Positions 20,877 through 28,634 of a stretch of DNA of 28,634 nucleotides are shown one piece after another. Positions within the stretch are counted from its first letter, which is position 1. Each line of letters opens with the position of its first letter. This DNA comes from Perkinsus marinus ATCC 50983 (taxonomy: Eukaryota > Perkinsozoa > Perkinsida > Perkinsidae): positions 1 to 28,634 of the forward strand of contig NW_003207807.1 in the NCBI RefSeq assembly GCF_000006405.1, written 5' to 3'. A program made the position numbers and the translations under genes. Under the pieces are notes generated by a model. That model saw nothing but the letters and a program-made list of their open reading frames with translations. It was not told where the DNA came from and searched no databases.

Positions 20877-21091
20877 CTAGTAGTACATGCAGTAGGTATT
20901 GGTTACAGGGTCCTGGACCACTCTGTACATAGGTGGTGGATCCTTCTTCCATGCCACTGCTACTCCAAAGTAGCTCATAGGGCCATGTCTCAATACTCCT
21001 CCATAGAGCATTATGTATACTCCTGGATGGGGTATATATCTATGGATATTGATGATACAGGTATACTATGACCATACCACCACCCCAGCAT
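20877..21091 (-). CDS. Weak candidate: small two-exon protein of unknown function
   Basis: The ATG at 21091 directly abuts the SET-gene stop (TAA then ATG). Exon 1 (21067-21091) would join by a 44-nt GT-AG intron (21023-21066), of the length usual in this window, to an exon running to a TAG at 20877. The 56-residue product reads MLGWWYGHRVYIMLYGGVLR, then HGPMSYFGVAVAWKKDPPPM, and ends TYCMYY. It is rich in Tyr, Trp and Gly and resembles no family I know. It might instead be SET-gene 3' UTR or a mis-spliced C-terminal exon of that gene. Reported because splice geometry and composition look better than chance. Confidence 0.25.
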
Positions 21092-23064
21092 TTACGTCTC
21101 TGGGCCTGCTTTAAGGCTACCATCATCATCCAGGTAAAACTTATCCTCCTCTACCATCTCTGGGTCATCTTCCTGATATGATCATCGTTATCATGAGTAT
21201 CATCATATCGTGTCCTCACTGTAGCCTGATCCCCATCTATACTAGCTAGACTCTCTACCATCCTTAATAGTCTCCCTGCCCTTACAGGTGATGTACTAGT
21301 AGCTAAACCATTGAGAACCGTAGAGAGGTAAGGGAAGTCGGCTTGATAAGGCCCCGGATTCATACCCTACCATAATGAGGAGTAGGGACCTATAGTAGCT
21401 ACTTCATCCCCCATACTACTACTATTACCTCTCTTAGAGCAGCCTTAGGTATCTGATAATCAGGGCCATAATCAGCAGTAATGATGTCCCCAGGTTGAAT
21501 GGGCTTTATAGTCCTTACCCCTACTCCAGGGAGGCCTAGCCCACCTGGCTGGGTGTAGTACGTATCGAATTCAACGTTCGGGTCCTGGAGTAGGGCAGTT
21601 CAGAGTGTTAGATAATAGCAGGTATTGCCTCTGTAGAATGCCTTATCCATCGAGCTAAAGTCCCACATGCTGTGGCATCTATATGTAGTACACTCCTACG
21701 TACAGTACCATCATAAGGCGACCTATGCTGCCTTAGAACCCTCCTAGCCTTCCGTAGTAAGGCATCTCCTCTGATATTATCGATGATGACAATGATAACG
21801 ACCCATGCTTGGTCTACCTGGTCCTGGGGTCCTCTGATAGTTCCTGTAAGAGTTCTTGGCATTTGTCTAAGAGTATACGGTGTACTTCCATCCTGCTATC
21901 TTCACTCTGCATTGCATACCCACAGTTTGTCAAAGCCATAAGTACAAATCGTAAATACCAGCACCTAGAACCTAGTGATGATGATGGCAGTAGTAATAGT
22001 AGTAATACGTAGAGAATCTTGGATCATCCTTTATCCTCAGCCTCTCTTCATCAACAGCTGTTTGCCATGAGGTTAATGCATCCATAACATCTCCTCTCAT
22101 ACCAGAGGCTAGACGCCTCTGCCCCATACACCATGCATATATCACCTTTACTATTATATTCATATACATCCTTACTACTACTACTTACATCCCTCCATGT
22201 ATGTAGTTGGCCTTGAAGATCTCTTTGATACTTCTGTCTAACCTCATTAGATTCTTCACACTCCTCTAAAGCCATATCCCAGGCGAAGTGATAGAGGTAG
22301 GTACGAGCATTAAGTAGATGCCATGCTGGTGTCGAGAGTACGGCATCCTATACATATATACCACCACTTCACTATCACTACTAGTTGCACTACCTTCAAT
22401 GCCTTCTCTGCTGGGAATAACCTTTTCTCAGCATCTTCTGATGAATCTAAAGCCTCTACTACTCTCCCTGACTCCAGCTCACAATGCAGTAGATTGACCA
22501 ACATATTGGCTCTATACTCAGGAGGTATACCAACTCTAGATAATAACTTCTTATCAGTCTTCTCATCAAGATACTCCATAGCTTCCTATCATCATCAGTA
22601 CTTCCACCCTCCCCTAATGCTATCATTATCACCCTGAACTGTCCCCTTTTCATATGAAGTGATACCAACTCTTCGGTAACTATCATCCAATTGGTGTAGG
22701 TATCCGGTACTAGACCCCCCGTCTCAGAGTCTGTACCATTACGTATCCTTCCTAACGACTTACATGCCCTGTAAGGAGAGCAGTAAGTAGCAGACCACAT
22801 AGCGTATGATCATTATTATTACCATGGTAATGATAATGGATCATTAGGCCTCCACCTCTTTGCATCAAGCAATTCCCTTAATGCCCCTGCTGCCTCCCTT
22901 ACTGCCGTGTCTGAGCCAGTATCCCTATAAATACCACTAAGTGCTAATACCATAAATGCGGTAGACTACTCGAATATGCGCAACTTGGTATCAGCCCTAT
23001 TGAGCAGAGATAACCATCCTGATGGCTCTGAGGTATACTCCTGCTGATCACCACCATCCATCAT
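21092..23064 (-). CDS. SET-domain protein with alpha-helical repeat-like N-terminal region
   Basis: A multi-exon protein, probably a lysine methyltransferase (AdoMet-dependent; target unknown). The C-terminal half carries the SET core: HIDATACGTLARWIRHS-TEDPNVEF (family DA...G-N-x-AR-x-I-N-HSC-x-PN) followed by GVRTIKPIQPGDIITADYG (family G-x-x-A...I-x-x-GEE-l-t-x-DYG). The usual Asn of NHS is Arg, and the Cys after HS is Thr. The N-terminal part is helical with repeat-like patches (PPEYRANMLVNLLHCELESG, AWHLLNARTYLYHFAWDMAL, ALTSWQTAVDEERLRI), suggestive of TPRs but not proven. Introns include 22769-22822 (54 nt), a 47-nt one before EDDPEMVEEDKFYL, and a GC-AG intron at 21585-21628. The acidic tail ends GSLKAGPET. 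I chose the ATG 23064 (MMDGGDQQEY); an alternative first exon starting at 23177 could splice in frame. The N-terminal half of the SET fold is poorly conserved. Confidence 0.78.
22808..22842 (-). promoter_or_regulatory. Palindrome spanning the 5' splice site of a SET-gene intron
   Basis: The exon-intron junction (donor GT begins at 22822 on the - strand) lies inside a near-perfect inverted repeat centred on ATTACCATGGTAAT, extended by ATTAT/ATAAT after one mismatch and GATC/GATC after one bulge. As RNA it would form a stem of about 14 bp with a CAUG loop, pairing the first intron bases to the exon. This could hide or present the splice site. The structure is seen in sequence; its function is inference. 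Confidence 0.6.
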
Positions 23065-23287
23065 ATCTGACCATTCCCAAGGTAATGACTATATAAACAC
23101 AACATAACAAGGTTTACGTAAGAGATGGACAGATGATGGATAGTAGAGTATAGGAGGAGGATGAGGCTGCTACTCATGCGGCTATAGTAATACTATCATT
23201 ACTACTAGTACAACAAGAGTAATGAGGAACGATACTAATGATAAAGATACAACATACTCAGTGGTGACGTTGGATATAGTGATGACG
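23065..23287. promoter_or_regulatory. Short spacer between POL5 3' end and SET 5' end
   Basis: About 220 bp. On - it holds an ATG at 23177 with a hydrophobic frame (MSSSLILLLYSTIHHLSIS) that a 29-nt GT-AG intron would join in frame to the SET coding region. That intron is shorter than any other here, so the stretch is more probably promoter and 5' UTR. Confidence 0.4.
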
Positions 23288-26152
23288 TTACGATGACGAC
23301 GAGGTGGTAGTGGTAGCGGCCGAGTTAGCTACCTTAGCCTTCTTATTGAGGACAACCTTCATCTTCTCATCTTCCTCTTCCCTGGACCTCTTCTTCTTAT
23401 TTTCAGCATCTACCCTAGCAGCCAGAGCAGTAGCAGCTAGTTTACTAACAGTACCCAAAGCAGTTTGCTTCTTAAGATCCTCTAACCACTGTATAACAGC
23501 AGCATCCCATCGCTGCTGCCCACCAACAGCAATAAGGGCCTGGATAGCCCTAATTGCTATCTGGCCTCTACTACGCCCTAGAGTACCATTAGACCACTTA
23601 TCAGCTACTGCACCCACGACTCTATATACAACCTCGTCCAGCTGAGGACAGCATTCGAGCTGTTTAGACTTGGCCAAGCGATGTAGTACAGCTAGGAGCT
23701 CACGGAGAACATATCCCTTAGCAGGGACATCATTAGTGCTAGCCACAACAGTATTCCACTCTACCTTAGCCAATAATGGCCATGATAGACTTTCCCATGC
23801 ACTAGTATGGATAGAATACTTACCACCGCTACACCACTCCTTCATTAACTTGGTTAGGACCTTAGCAGTAGCATGAGGATCAGACCGAGATAGATAAGCT
23901 ATAAGATGAGCACATTCCTGCTGTATAGGGGCCTCCTTGTCTGGTAGGAAATACACCAATTTGGTGATAACCTCCTCACTAGGAGCTTCCTCCAAAGGCT
24001 GCTTTGCCGTACGGAACCGTCTGACCATACCTATGAGCCTATTCCTTAGTTCCATCTTAGCCTCATTAAGGCCACCATCACCACCACTCTCCTTCGACTT
24101 CTTATTGATCCTCATACGACCAGCATAAGCTAGTATACGGGTAACAACATCTAGCCTCTCGGCCACACTACCAGTAGTAGTGGTAGTAACCCATATCTCC
24201 AATAAGTCAACACGATGGATCTTCCTCATTATAACAACCTTAGCCTCCTTACCACGTTCATGCTTAGCACCAGCACTCTTCCCTTGTTGTTGAATGAAGG
24301 CTTGAGCTGCCCTCTCAGCATCCTCATCATTTAGCATAGCCAATAGATCATCCTCATCCTCCATAACAATATCATCAGTATCACCATTATTAGCAGGTAT
24401 AATAGGAGGCAGGAAGGGCTTGTCATCATTCTCATCATCAAGATCATCATCATCATCACCCTCGCCACCCACTTCCTCCTCTTCACTCTCTCCACATACA
24501 TCCTTAACCATCTCATCAGCATCAGCCCATGATACATACCCCTCCTTGACTAGATATTGCCATAACCTACCCGTTGAGTACCGTACAATGTTCTTACTCT
24601 CACCATAGAGATCAGGCAAGGCACCGACTAGAGCATCAAACTCATCGGCAGCTCCAATAGCACCATCCAGGTTATCAAGGGCTTCCTGCTCATCCCCATC
24701 ATCACCACCAGGAGCGGCTACATTGATCCACTGCCACTTCAACCATGGTCCAATAGCTTCCTTATGGTCCGACTTCTTAATCGTCTTTAGGACCCTCTTA
24801 GCCAACTTATCGTTATCCTCAGTCAAGGAGGATGCATCCCTAACACACTGAAAGGCCACTGAAGCCCAATCACCAGTAGGCCTATGACTAAGGGTAGTAA
24901 GTGCCTTACGTAGTGCTAGGGCAGCAGCAGGACCCTCCTTGAGGAGCTCCTCTAGGGCTGATTTGATAGCATCCTCAGTGGCACTAGGATGGGATACAGC
25001 ATTACATAGACGTTCTTGTGCCCAACGATTAGTGGATGCTAATGGTATCATATTACTAACTAGAGAGGATACACCTTGTTGACCTAGTGGCCTTACACAG
25101 ATAGATAAGATACGTGTAGTAACCACACCAGGCATGCCAGGGATACAACGTTTGATACCAGACATGAGGAGATCATTACGGGCATCATCATCGAGCTTGC
25201 CAACTAGAGAGCCATTGGTGCCGAAATAATAAGCCATCCTTTCTAAGCAGGCCTCCTGTGTTTTACGTAGATCCTTCTGCTGTGAGTTCAACAGGAGCTC
25301 TACAGCCTCCTTAGGCCATGGGCCAAAGAACTTACCCAAACCAAAAAAGAGACGTAGCATTAGGGCCTTCTCACCAAGGTTGCCACCAATAAAGGAGGTA
25401 CAGATAGCCTGGCCAGCTATAGCACCATCGGTGTGCTCTAATAGAGGCTCCCATGCAGGGTGGTAGGATGGTGAGGGAAAATCTGTAGTGGTCTTAGATA
25501 GTGTAGACACTATTGACTTTATCGTCTCCACCTTCGATAATCGGAAGGAATCGGGCCTCGTAGAGAAATATACATATGCCAAGGCGGGGACTTGAACCAC
25601 CGCGGGGTTTATGTCTCCGGAAGATGCCGTAGTGGTCCGGGATGTGACCGACTTCAGCTGGAACTTCCCCTTATTGGTGAGTAGTACTATAACCCTAGCA
25701 GCAAGTAATCTTATCATACTCTGTTTCTTAGAAGCATCGAATAGTTCCCATGCCATAGCCGCCACCTCTTCAGCCCCTTCCATCGTAGTAACAACCCCAC
25801 CTTCTACTATAGCTGCCAATGCTACTGCCCTAGCTAGGAGACCATCAATACCTTCCCCAACCTTCTTCATACCAGCTGTATTATCCTTAACCAAGAATAA
25901 TAGATGAGATAAGGTACTCTGAGTATCATTATTATTAGCCTCTACTAACTTAGCCGTTGCTAATCCTAATGCTGCTGCAAAGCCATGTCGGCACATTGCT
26001 CGTGAACTACCACATCCCCTCACAAGCCGTTTTAAGGTATAATGAGTATCGGCATTATTTATATCAGCCTTCAGGTCATGAACTATATTCAAGGCCGCTT
26101 CTTCCCGAATATGAGGGTTCGGGTCACCGAGCTGGTAGTATAAGTCTTGCAT
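23288..26152 (-). CDS. POL5/MYBBP1A-family nucleolar protein (DNA polymerase phi-like), intronless
   Basis: A single exon encoding 954 residues. POL5/MYBBP1A proteins lie in the nucleolus, associate with rDNA and support rRNA synthesis and ribosome assembly; despite the old name they are not believed to be working polymerases. The diagnostic N-terminal block reads DPNPHIREEAALNIVHDL, then YTLKRLVRGCGSSRAMCRHG and FAAALG (family LxRGLaSsR..aR.GFa.aL). Long HEAT-like alpha-helical stretches follow. Two acidic tracts occur at about residues 557-582 (EEEEVGGEGDDDDDLDDEND) and 598-615 (MEDEDDLLAMLNDEDAE), typical of the family. The C-terminus is basic and Ser/Thr-rich (KKKRSREEEDEKMK, KKAKVAN), a probable nuclear/nucleolar signal. 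The frame continues upstream to a GTG at 26176 and a little beyond; I take the first ATG (26152), though a short upstream exon is possible. Being intron-free at this length is unusual among its neighbours. Confidence 0.9.
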   Translation of the reverse strand: MQDLYYQLGDPNPHIREEAALNIVHDLKADINNADTHYTLKRLVRGCGSSRAMCRHGFAAALGLATAKLVEANNNDTQSTLSHLLFLVKDNTAGMKKVGEGIDGLLARAVALAAIVEGGVVTTMEGAEEVAAMAWELFDASKKQSMIRLLAARVIVLLTNKGKFQLKSVTSRTTTASSGDINPAVVQVPALAYVYFSTRPDSFRLSKVETIKSIVSTLSKTTTDFPSPSYHPAWEPLLEHTDGAIAGQAICTSFIGGNLGEKALMLRLFFGLGKFFGPWPKEAVELLLNSQQKDLRKTQEACLERMAYYFGTNGSLVGKLDDDARNDLLMSGIKRCIPGMPGVVTTRILSICVRPLGQQGVSSLVSNMIPLASTNRWAQERLCNAVSHPSATEDAIKSALEELLKEGPAAALALRKALTTLSHRPTGDWASVAFQCVRDASSLTEDNDKLAKRVLKTIKKSDHKEAIGPWLKWQWINVAAPGGDDGDEQEALDNLDGAIGAADEFDALVGALPDLYGESKNIVRYSTGRLWQYLVKEGYVSWADADEMVKDVCGESEEEEVGGEGDDDDDLDDENDDKPFLPPIIPANNGDTDDIVMEDEDDLLAMLNDEDAERAAQAFIQQQGKSAGAKHERGKEAKVVIMRKIHRVDLLEIWVTTTTTGSVAERLDVVTRILAYAGRMRINKKSKESGGDGGLNEAKMELRNRLIGMVRRFRTAKQPLEEAPSEEVITKLVYFLPDKEAPIQQECAHLIAYLSRSDPHATAKVLTKLMKEWCSGGKYSIHTSAWESLSWPLLAKVEWNTVVASTNDVPAKGYVLRELLAVLHRLAKSKQLECCPQLDEVVYRVVGAVADKWSNGTLGRSRGQIAIRAIQALIAVGGQQRWDAAVIQWLEDLKKQTALGTVSKLAATALAARVDAENKKKRSREEEDEKMKVVLNKKAKVANSAATTTTSSSS

Positions 26153-27052
26153 CCTCTGCAAAACTATATCGATCACTTGGGCGTGCGCAAGCTCTCACAC
26201 TTGCTCGGACCCCTCAATCCATCCGAGCTCGTCTTCATAGTGACATGTGTGTCGAGAACACTACATTCCCTCCCTAGTCTCATGGTCTGATGTAGTAGTG
26301 AAGTATCACTGCCGTACTAACCAGCTCGTATCTGGAGTGGCAGGCTAGCCGTCATACCTTTACTAATGGGTAGGGTTCGACTGCGCAAGTCCTTACCTGC
26401 TGTAGTGTCAATGATCACTGGTAGGACGCAGGAGGATGGACATTACAGTGTAGGGTTTCCTCGTGGCATTACTATGGTATGGGATAACTCTTTCTCCAAT
26501 CCATCCTATGAGCATTGGATATAGCCTAGAAATCGATACTGGGCATATAATAGCTGTTAAGATACGCAATCCCTACATACACCCTTGGCCGTCCTCATAA
26601 CGATCGGTAACGACCGACATGTCTCTATGCTCGGACTATAGCTGTTGAGTTGAGTAGGAAGGGGCTTAACCCTCCTAAGGTTGACTAAATAAAGTTCCTG
26701 ATAAGTACAGCAAGTGTCCAACAAGCCTGGCTGTCGGGATAGCGATGAAGAACAGTGAATACAAATAGGAGAGGGGATTGATAGTCATGTATGGTGGTAT
26801 GGCAGGGAAGCATTAGATTGGGGGCATCTCACACTGAGATTCTTACTATTGTGGTATAAGGATAACCAGGTGCAAGAAGATAGTATCGGAGGCACAGGAG
26901 GGGGACTCCCCCTGGGGGAGACATTAGAGTGATTGCTTAGTACTCACCAGCTCTCAACTTAACACGGCTAATAAGTATCCACCAGTCTAGTAGTCTCGTA
27001 ATAGTGTTAATCATTTGGTAGAGGTGGACTGTGATAGGTCCATTTTGCTTTT
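26153..27052. other. Divergent intergenic region between POL5 and TrmO
   Basis: About 900 bp with promoters on both sides. A frame on + at 26361-26519 encodes 52 residues beginning MGRVRLRKSLPAVVSM and later GHYSVGFPRGITMVWDNSFS, and a nearby frame reads LEIDTGHIIAVKIRNPY (26533-26583). These look more coding than most intergenic frames, but no intron in the right phase joins them to each other or to TrmO. No RNA gene was recognised. Confidence 0.45.
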
Positions 27053-28434
27053 ATGACACGGTTGTCATCCTTGACTACTACTACAGGCCTCATTGTCGTC
27101 GGAGGCGCATTAGTATTTGCTGCTGGGGTTATAGGCTCTCTAAAGAATAAAGTAATACTATTACTGTTAGCAAGAAGGCACATATAGGGTGTAGTAGGTG
27201 AGGGCACTAGAGGAATTGCTAGCACATGAGACTGAGAAGAGGTTAGCTGAGAGGACAGGTAGGATAAGAGCAGAGAAAAGGCTTGAGGAAGGCCTTACAC
27301 AACAAGGCTGTAGTAGTGATGAAAATGATGAGGAAGATCGTAGACTTGACTACCCTATGTAAGGGATGGTCATTACTACAGTAGATAGTAGTGTTGTAAG
27401 GTATACGTTGGGTACCTGTCGTAGCTGTTTCCCAAGACGTAACGGTACACCTCGACAGAGTGGTATAGCAGATATAGCTAAAGGTGTTATAGAGATACGC
27501 CCAGCAGCTAACCCTAGTAGCTGTTTACAAGGTCTACAGGGGTAGTAGTAGTAGTATACAAGAGTAACATTATTGGTATTAAGATAGTAGTGATCAGGTA
27601 CTCCCATGTATGGGTTATATACGTATTCCACTTGAATACCAATCTTGCTAAGAGATCCTCTAACTTCAATGGTCTCAAGGGATTAGTCTCTCCTCCACGT
27701 AATATTATAATACCACTCTTGCTGGTATGTGTTATTAGGTAACCATAGTGGGGCTAAGGTAGGCTCATTAGCATGTAGAAGCCCACATAGGCCCAACCCA
27801 ATAGGCCTCACCCTATGCCGTATACATGATGTTGATGTCAATAAGGGTGTTACTATTCATTATTCTATAACGATAACCGGTCTGCTACTAGGTACGGTTA
27901 CTATATCGGGTTTAGACGTGGTTGATGGTACCCCTATACTCGACTTGAAGCCATACCTTCCTATGACCGAATGCAACCCGATGGCCACTGTACCATCTTG
28001 GGTAGAGACTAGTTATGAAGAGAATGATCGGTAGTAGGTGGAGAGCACTATCATACCACCATTCATAGTGGTCTGTATAGGTTGCTAGTGGTATGGGAAT
28101 GTGATCGTAAAGTACCGCAAGATGCCGGAGCATACGTCCATATGTCGGAGGAGGAAGTACTGACTCTAATAGATAGTGTAGTGAACGATGCTATTATATT
28201 GGCATGCTATGCTAATGATATAGGTGTTATCCCTTGATATACGGAGTAGACATCAGAAGGATGTTATAGCTCGCCACCGTCCAGGATGGGAGGGAGAAGT
28301 AGAGTTATGCTATCTCAAGATACAGTACTATGTGTACTCCTCATCTCCTAGTGTATACTACATACAGGTACATGATAAATCTGGACCGCCAAGTGGTAAC
28401 TGTTAAATCGATAAACAAGGTTAATGTTCCTTAA
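27053..28434 (+). CDS. TRMO: tRNA (adenine(37)-N6)-methyltransferase TrmO (TsaA/YaeB family) with N-terminal membrane anchor
   Basis: AdoMet-dependent enzyme that methylates N6 of t6A37 in tRNA-Thr to m6t6A. Nine exons: 27053-27151, 27198-27358, 27401-27541, 27598-27698, 27739-27846, 27892-28030, 28081-28180, 28224-28324 and 28368-28434, joined by GT-AG introns of 40-56 nt. They sum to 1017 nt, exactly 339 codons, giving 338 residues. Family motifs: LGTCRSCFPRRNGTPRQSG (residues 90-108), YSHVWVIYVFHLN (135-147), ACRSPHRPNPIG (179-190, the TsaA signature) and SGLDVVDGTPILDLKPY (209-225). A C-terminal extension runs to NKVNVP. Unusually, residues 11-30 form a hydrophobic segment (TGLIVVGGALVFAAGVIGSL) after a short Thr/Ser-rich start, then a charged coiled-coil-like stretch (ETEKRLAERTGRIRAEKRLE) before the domain. 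This suggests membrane tethering or organelle targeting. The ATG at 27053 is the first in the frame. Confidence 0.95.
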
Positions 28435-28634
28435 TAGCTGTTTCTAAGGGAAGCATGAGAATCGAGTATAGTGCGACGTGTTAGGTAACCCTTGTGTTAG
28501 CGGCATATAGCAACACCCAATATCACTATAACACTACTCCGTATGCCGTTATTTTCATAATACTACGACTGTTGGTAGATTGGCTAAAGCCACTTCAATA
28601 CTACATGTAACATTGAGGAGACATCATTCATATA

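Noticed and set aside
24331-24608. Met-rich and Ser-rich frames inside POL5
   Set aside because: They are out-of-frame readings of the GAT/GAG codons encoding the POL5 acidic tracts.
26100-26400. GGTTCGGGTC and GGTTCGACT as tRNA B-box candidates
   Set aside because: No matching A-box, acceptor stem or cloverleaf could be formed around them; one lies inside POL5 coding sequence.
1-28634. Dinoflagellate/Perkinsus-type spliced-leader relicts before gene starts
   Set aside because: I looked for the conserved CCGTAGCCAT...TTGGCTCAAG pattern near the gene starts and did not find it, so trans-splicing is not supported here.

Overview
This is a nuclear eukaryotic window, gene-dense and built from very short introns. 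Six of the ten callable genes are broken by many GT-AG introns, nearly all 40-64 nt with most at 43-50 nt. Four genes are intron-free (CRT-like transporter, two nucleoside transporters, POL5/MYBBP1A). All models end at standard TAA, TAG or TGA stops, so the code looks standard. A CRT-like transporter, tandem ENT transporters and intron-dense housekeeping genes suggest an alveolate protist; a Perkinsus-like organism is my best guess, from general resemblance only. No dinoflagellate-type spliced-leader sequence, tRNA, rRNA or intact mobile element was recognised.

Layout. 1-1638 (+): 3' part of a cationic amino acid transporter. 3217-4746 (-): intronless CRT-like transporter. 5895-8446 (-): DPH6 diphthine-ammonia ligase with two C-terminal RidA domains, about 12 introns. 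8447-10377: divergent intergenic region with a 31-bp tandem array carrying a 10-bp palindrome. 10378-12046 (+): double universal-stress-protein gene. 12953-14353 and 15781-17064 (+): tandem ENT nucleoside transporter paralogs. 17543-19857 (-): five-finger U1/JAZ-type zinc-finger protein. 20877-21091 (-): weak small spliced candidate. 21092-23064 (-): helical-repeat-like plus SET-domain protein with a GC-AG intron. 23288-26152 (-): POL5/MYBBP1A nucleolar protein. 27053-28434 (+): TrmO tRNA methyltransferase with an N-terminal membrane anchor, nine exons.

The genes do not form one pathway. Three are membrane importers (amino acids, nucleosides, CRT-like solute), as expected of a parasite or osmotroph. 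Three serve translation or ribosomes: DPH6 (EF2 diphthamide), TrmO (tRNA-Thr m6t6A) and POL5 (rDNA/ribosome biogenesis). The SET and zinc-finger proteins are probably regulatory. Splice models were made by eye from GT-AG boundaries, frame continuity and family motifs; exon edges are firmest for TrmO, the USP 5' half, DPH6 and the amino acid transporter.
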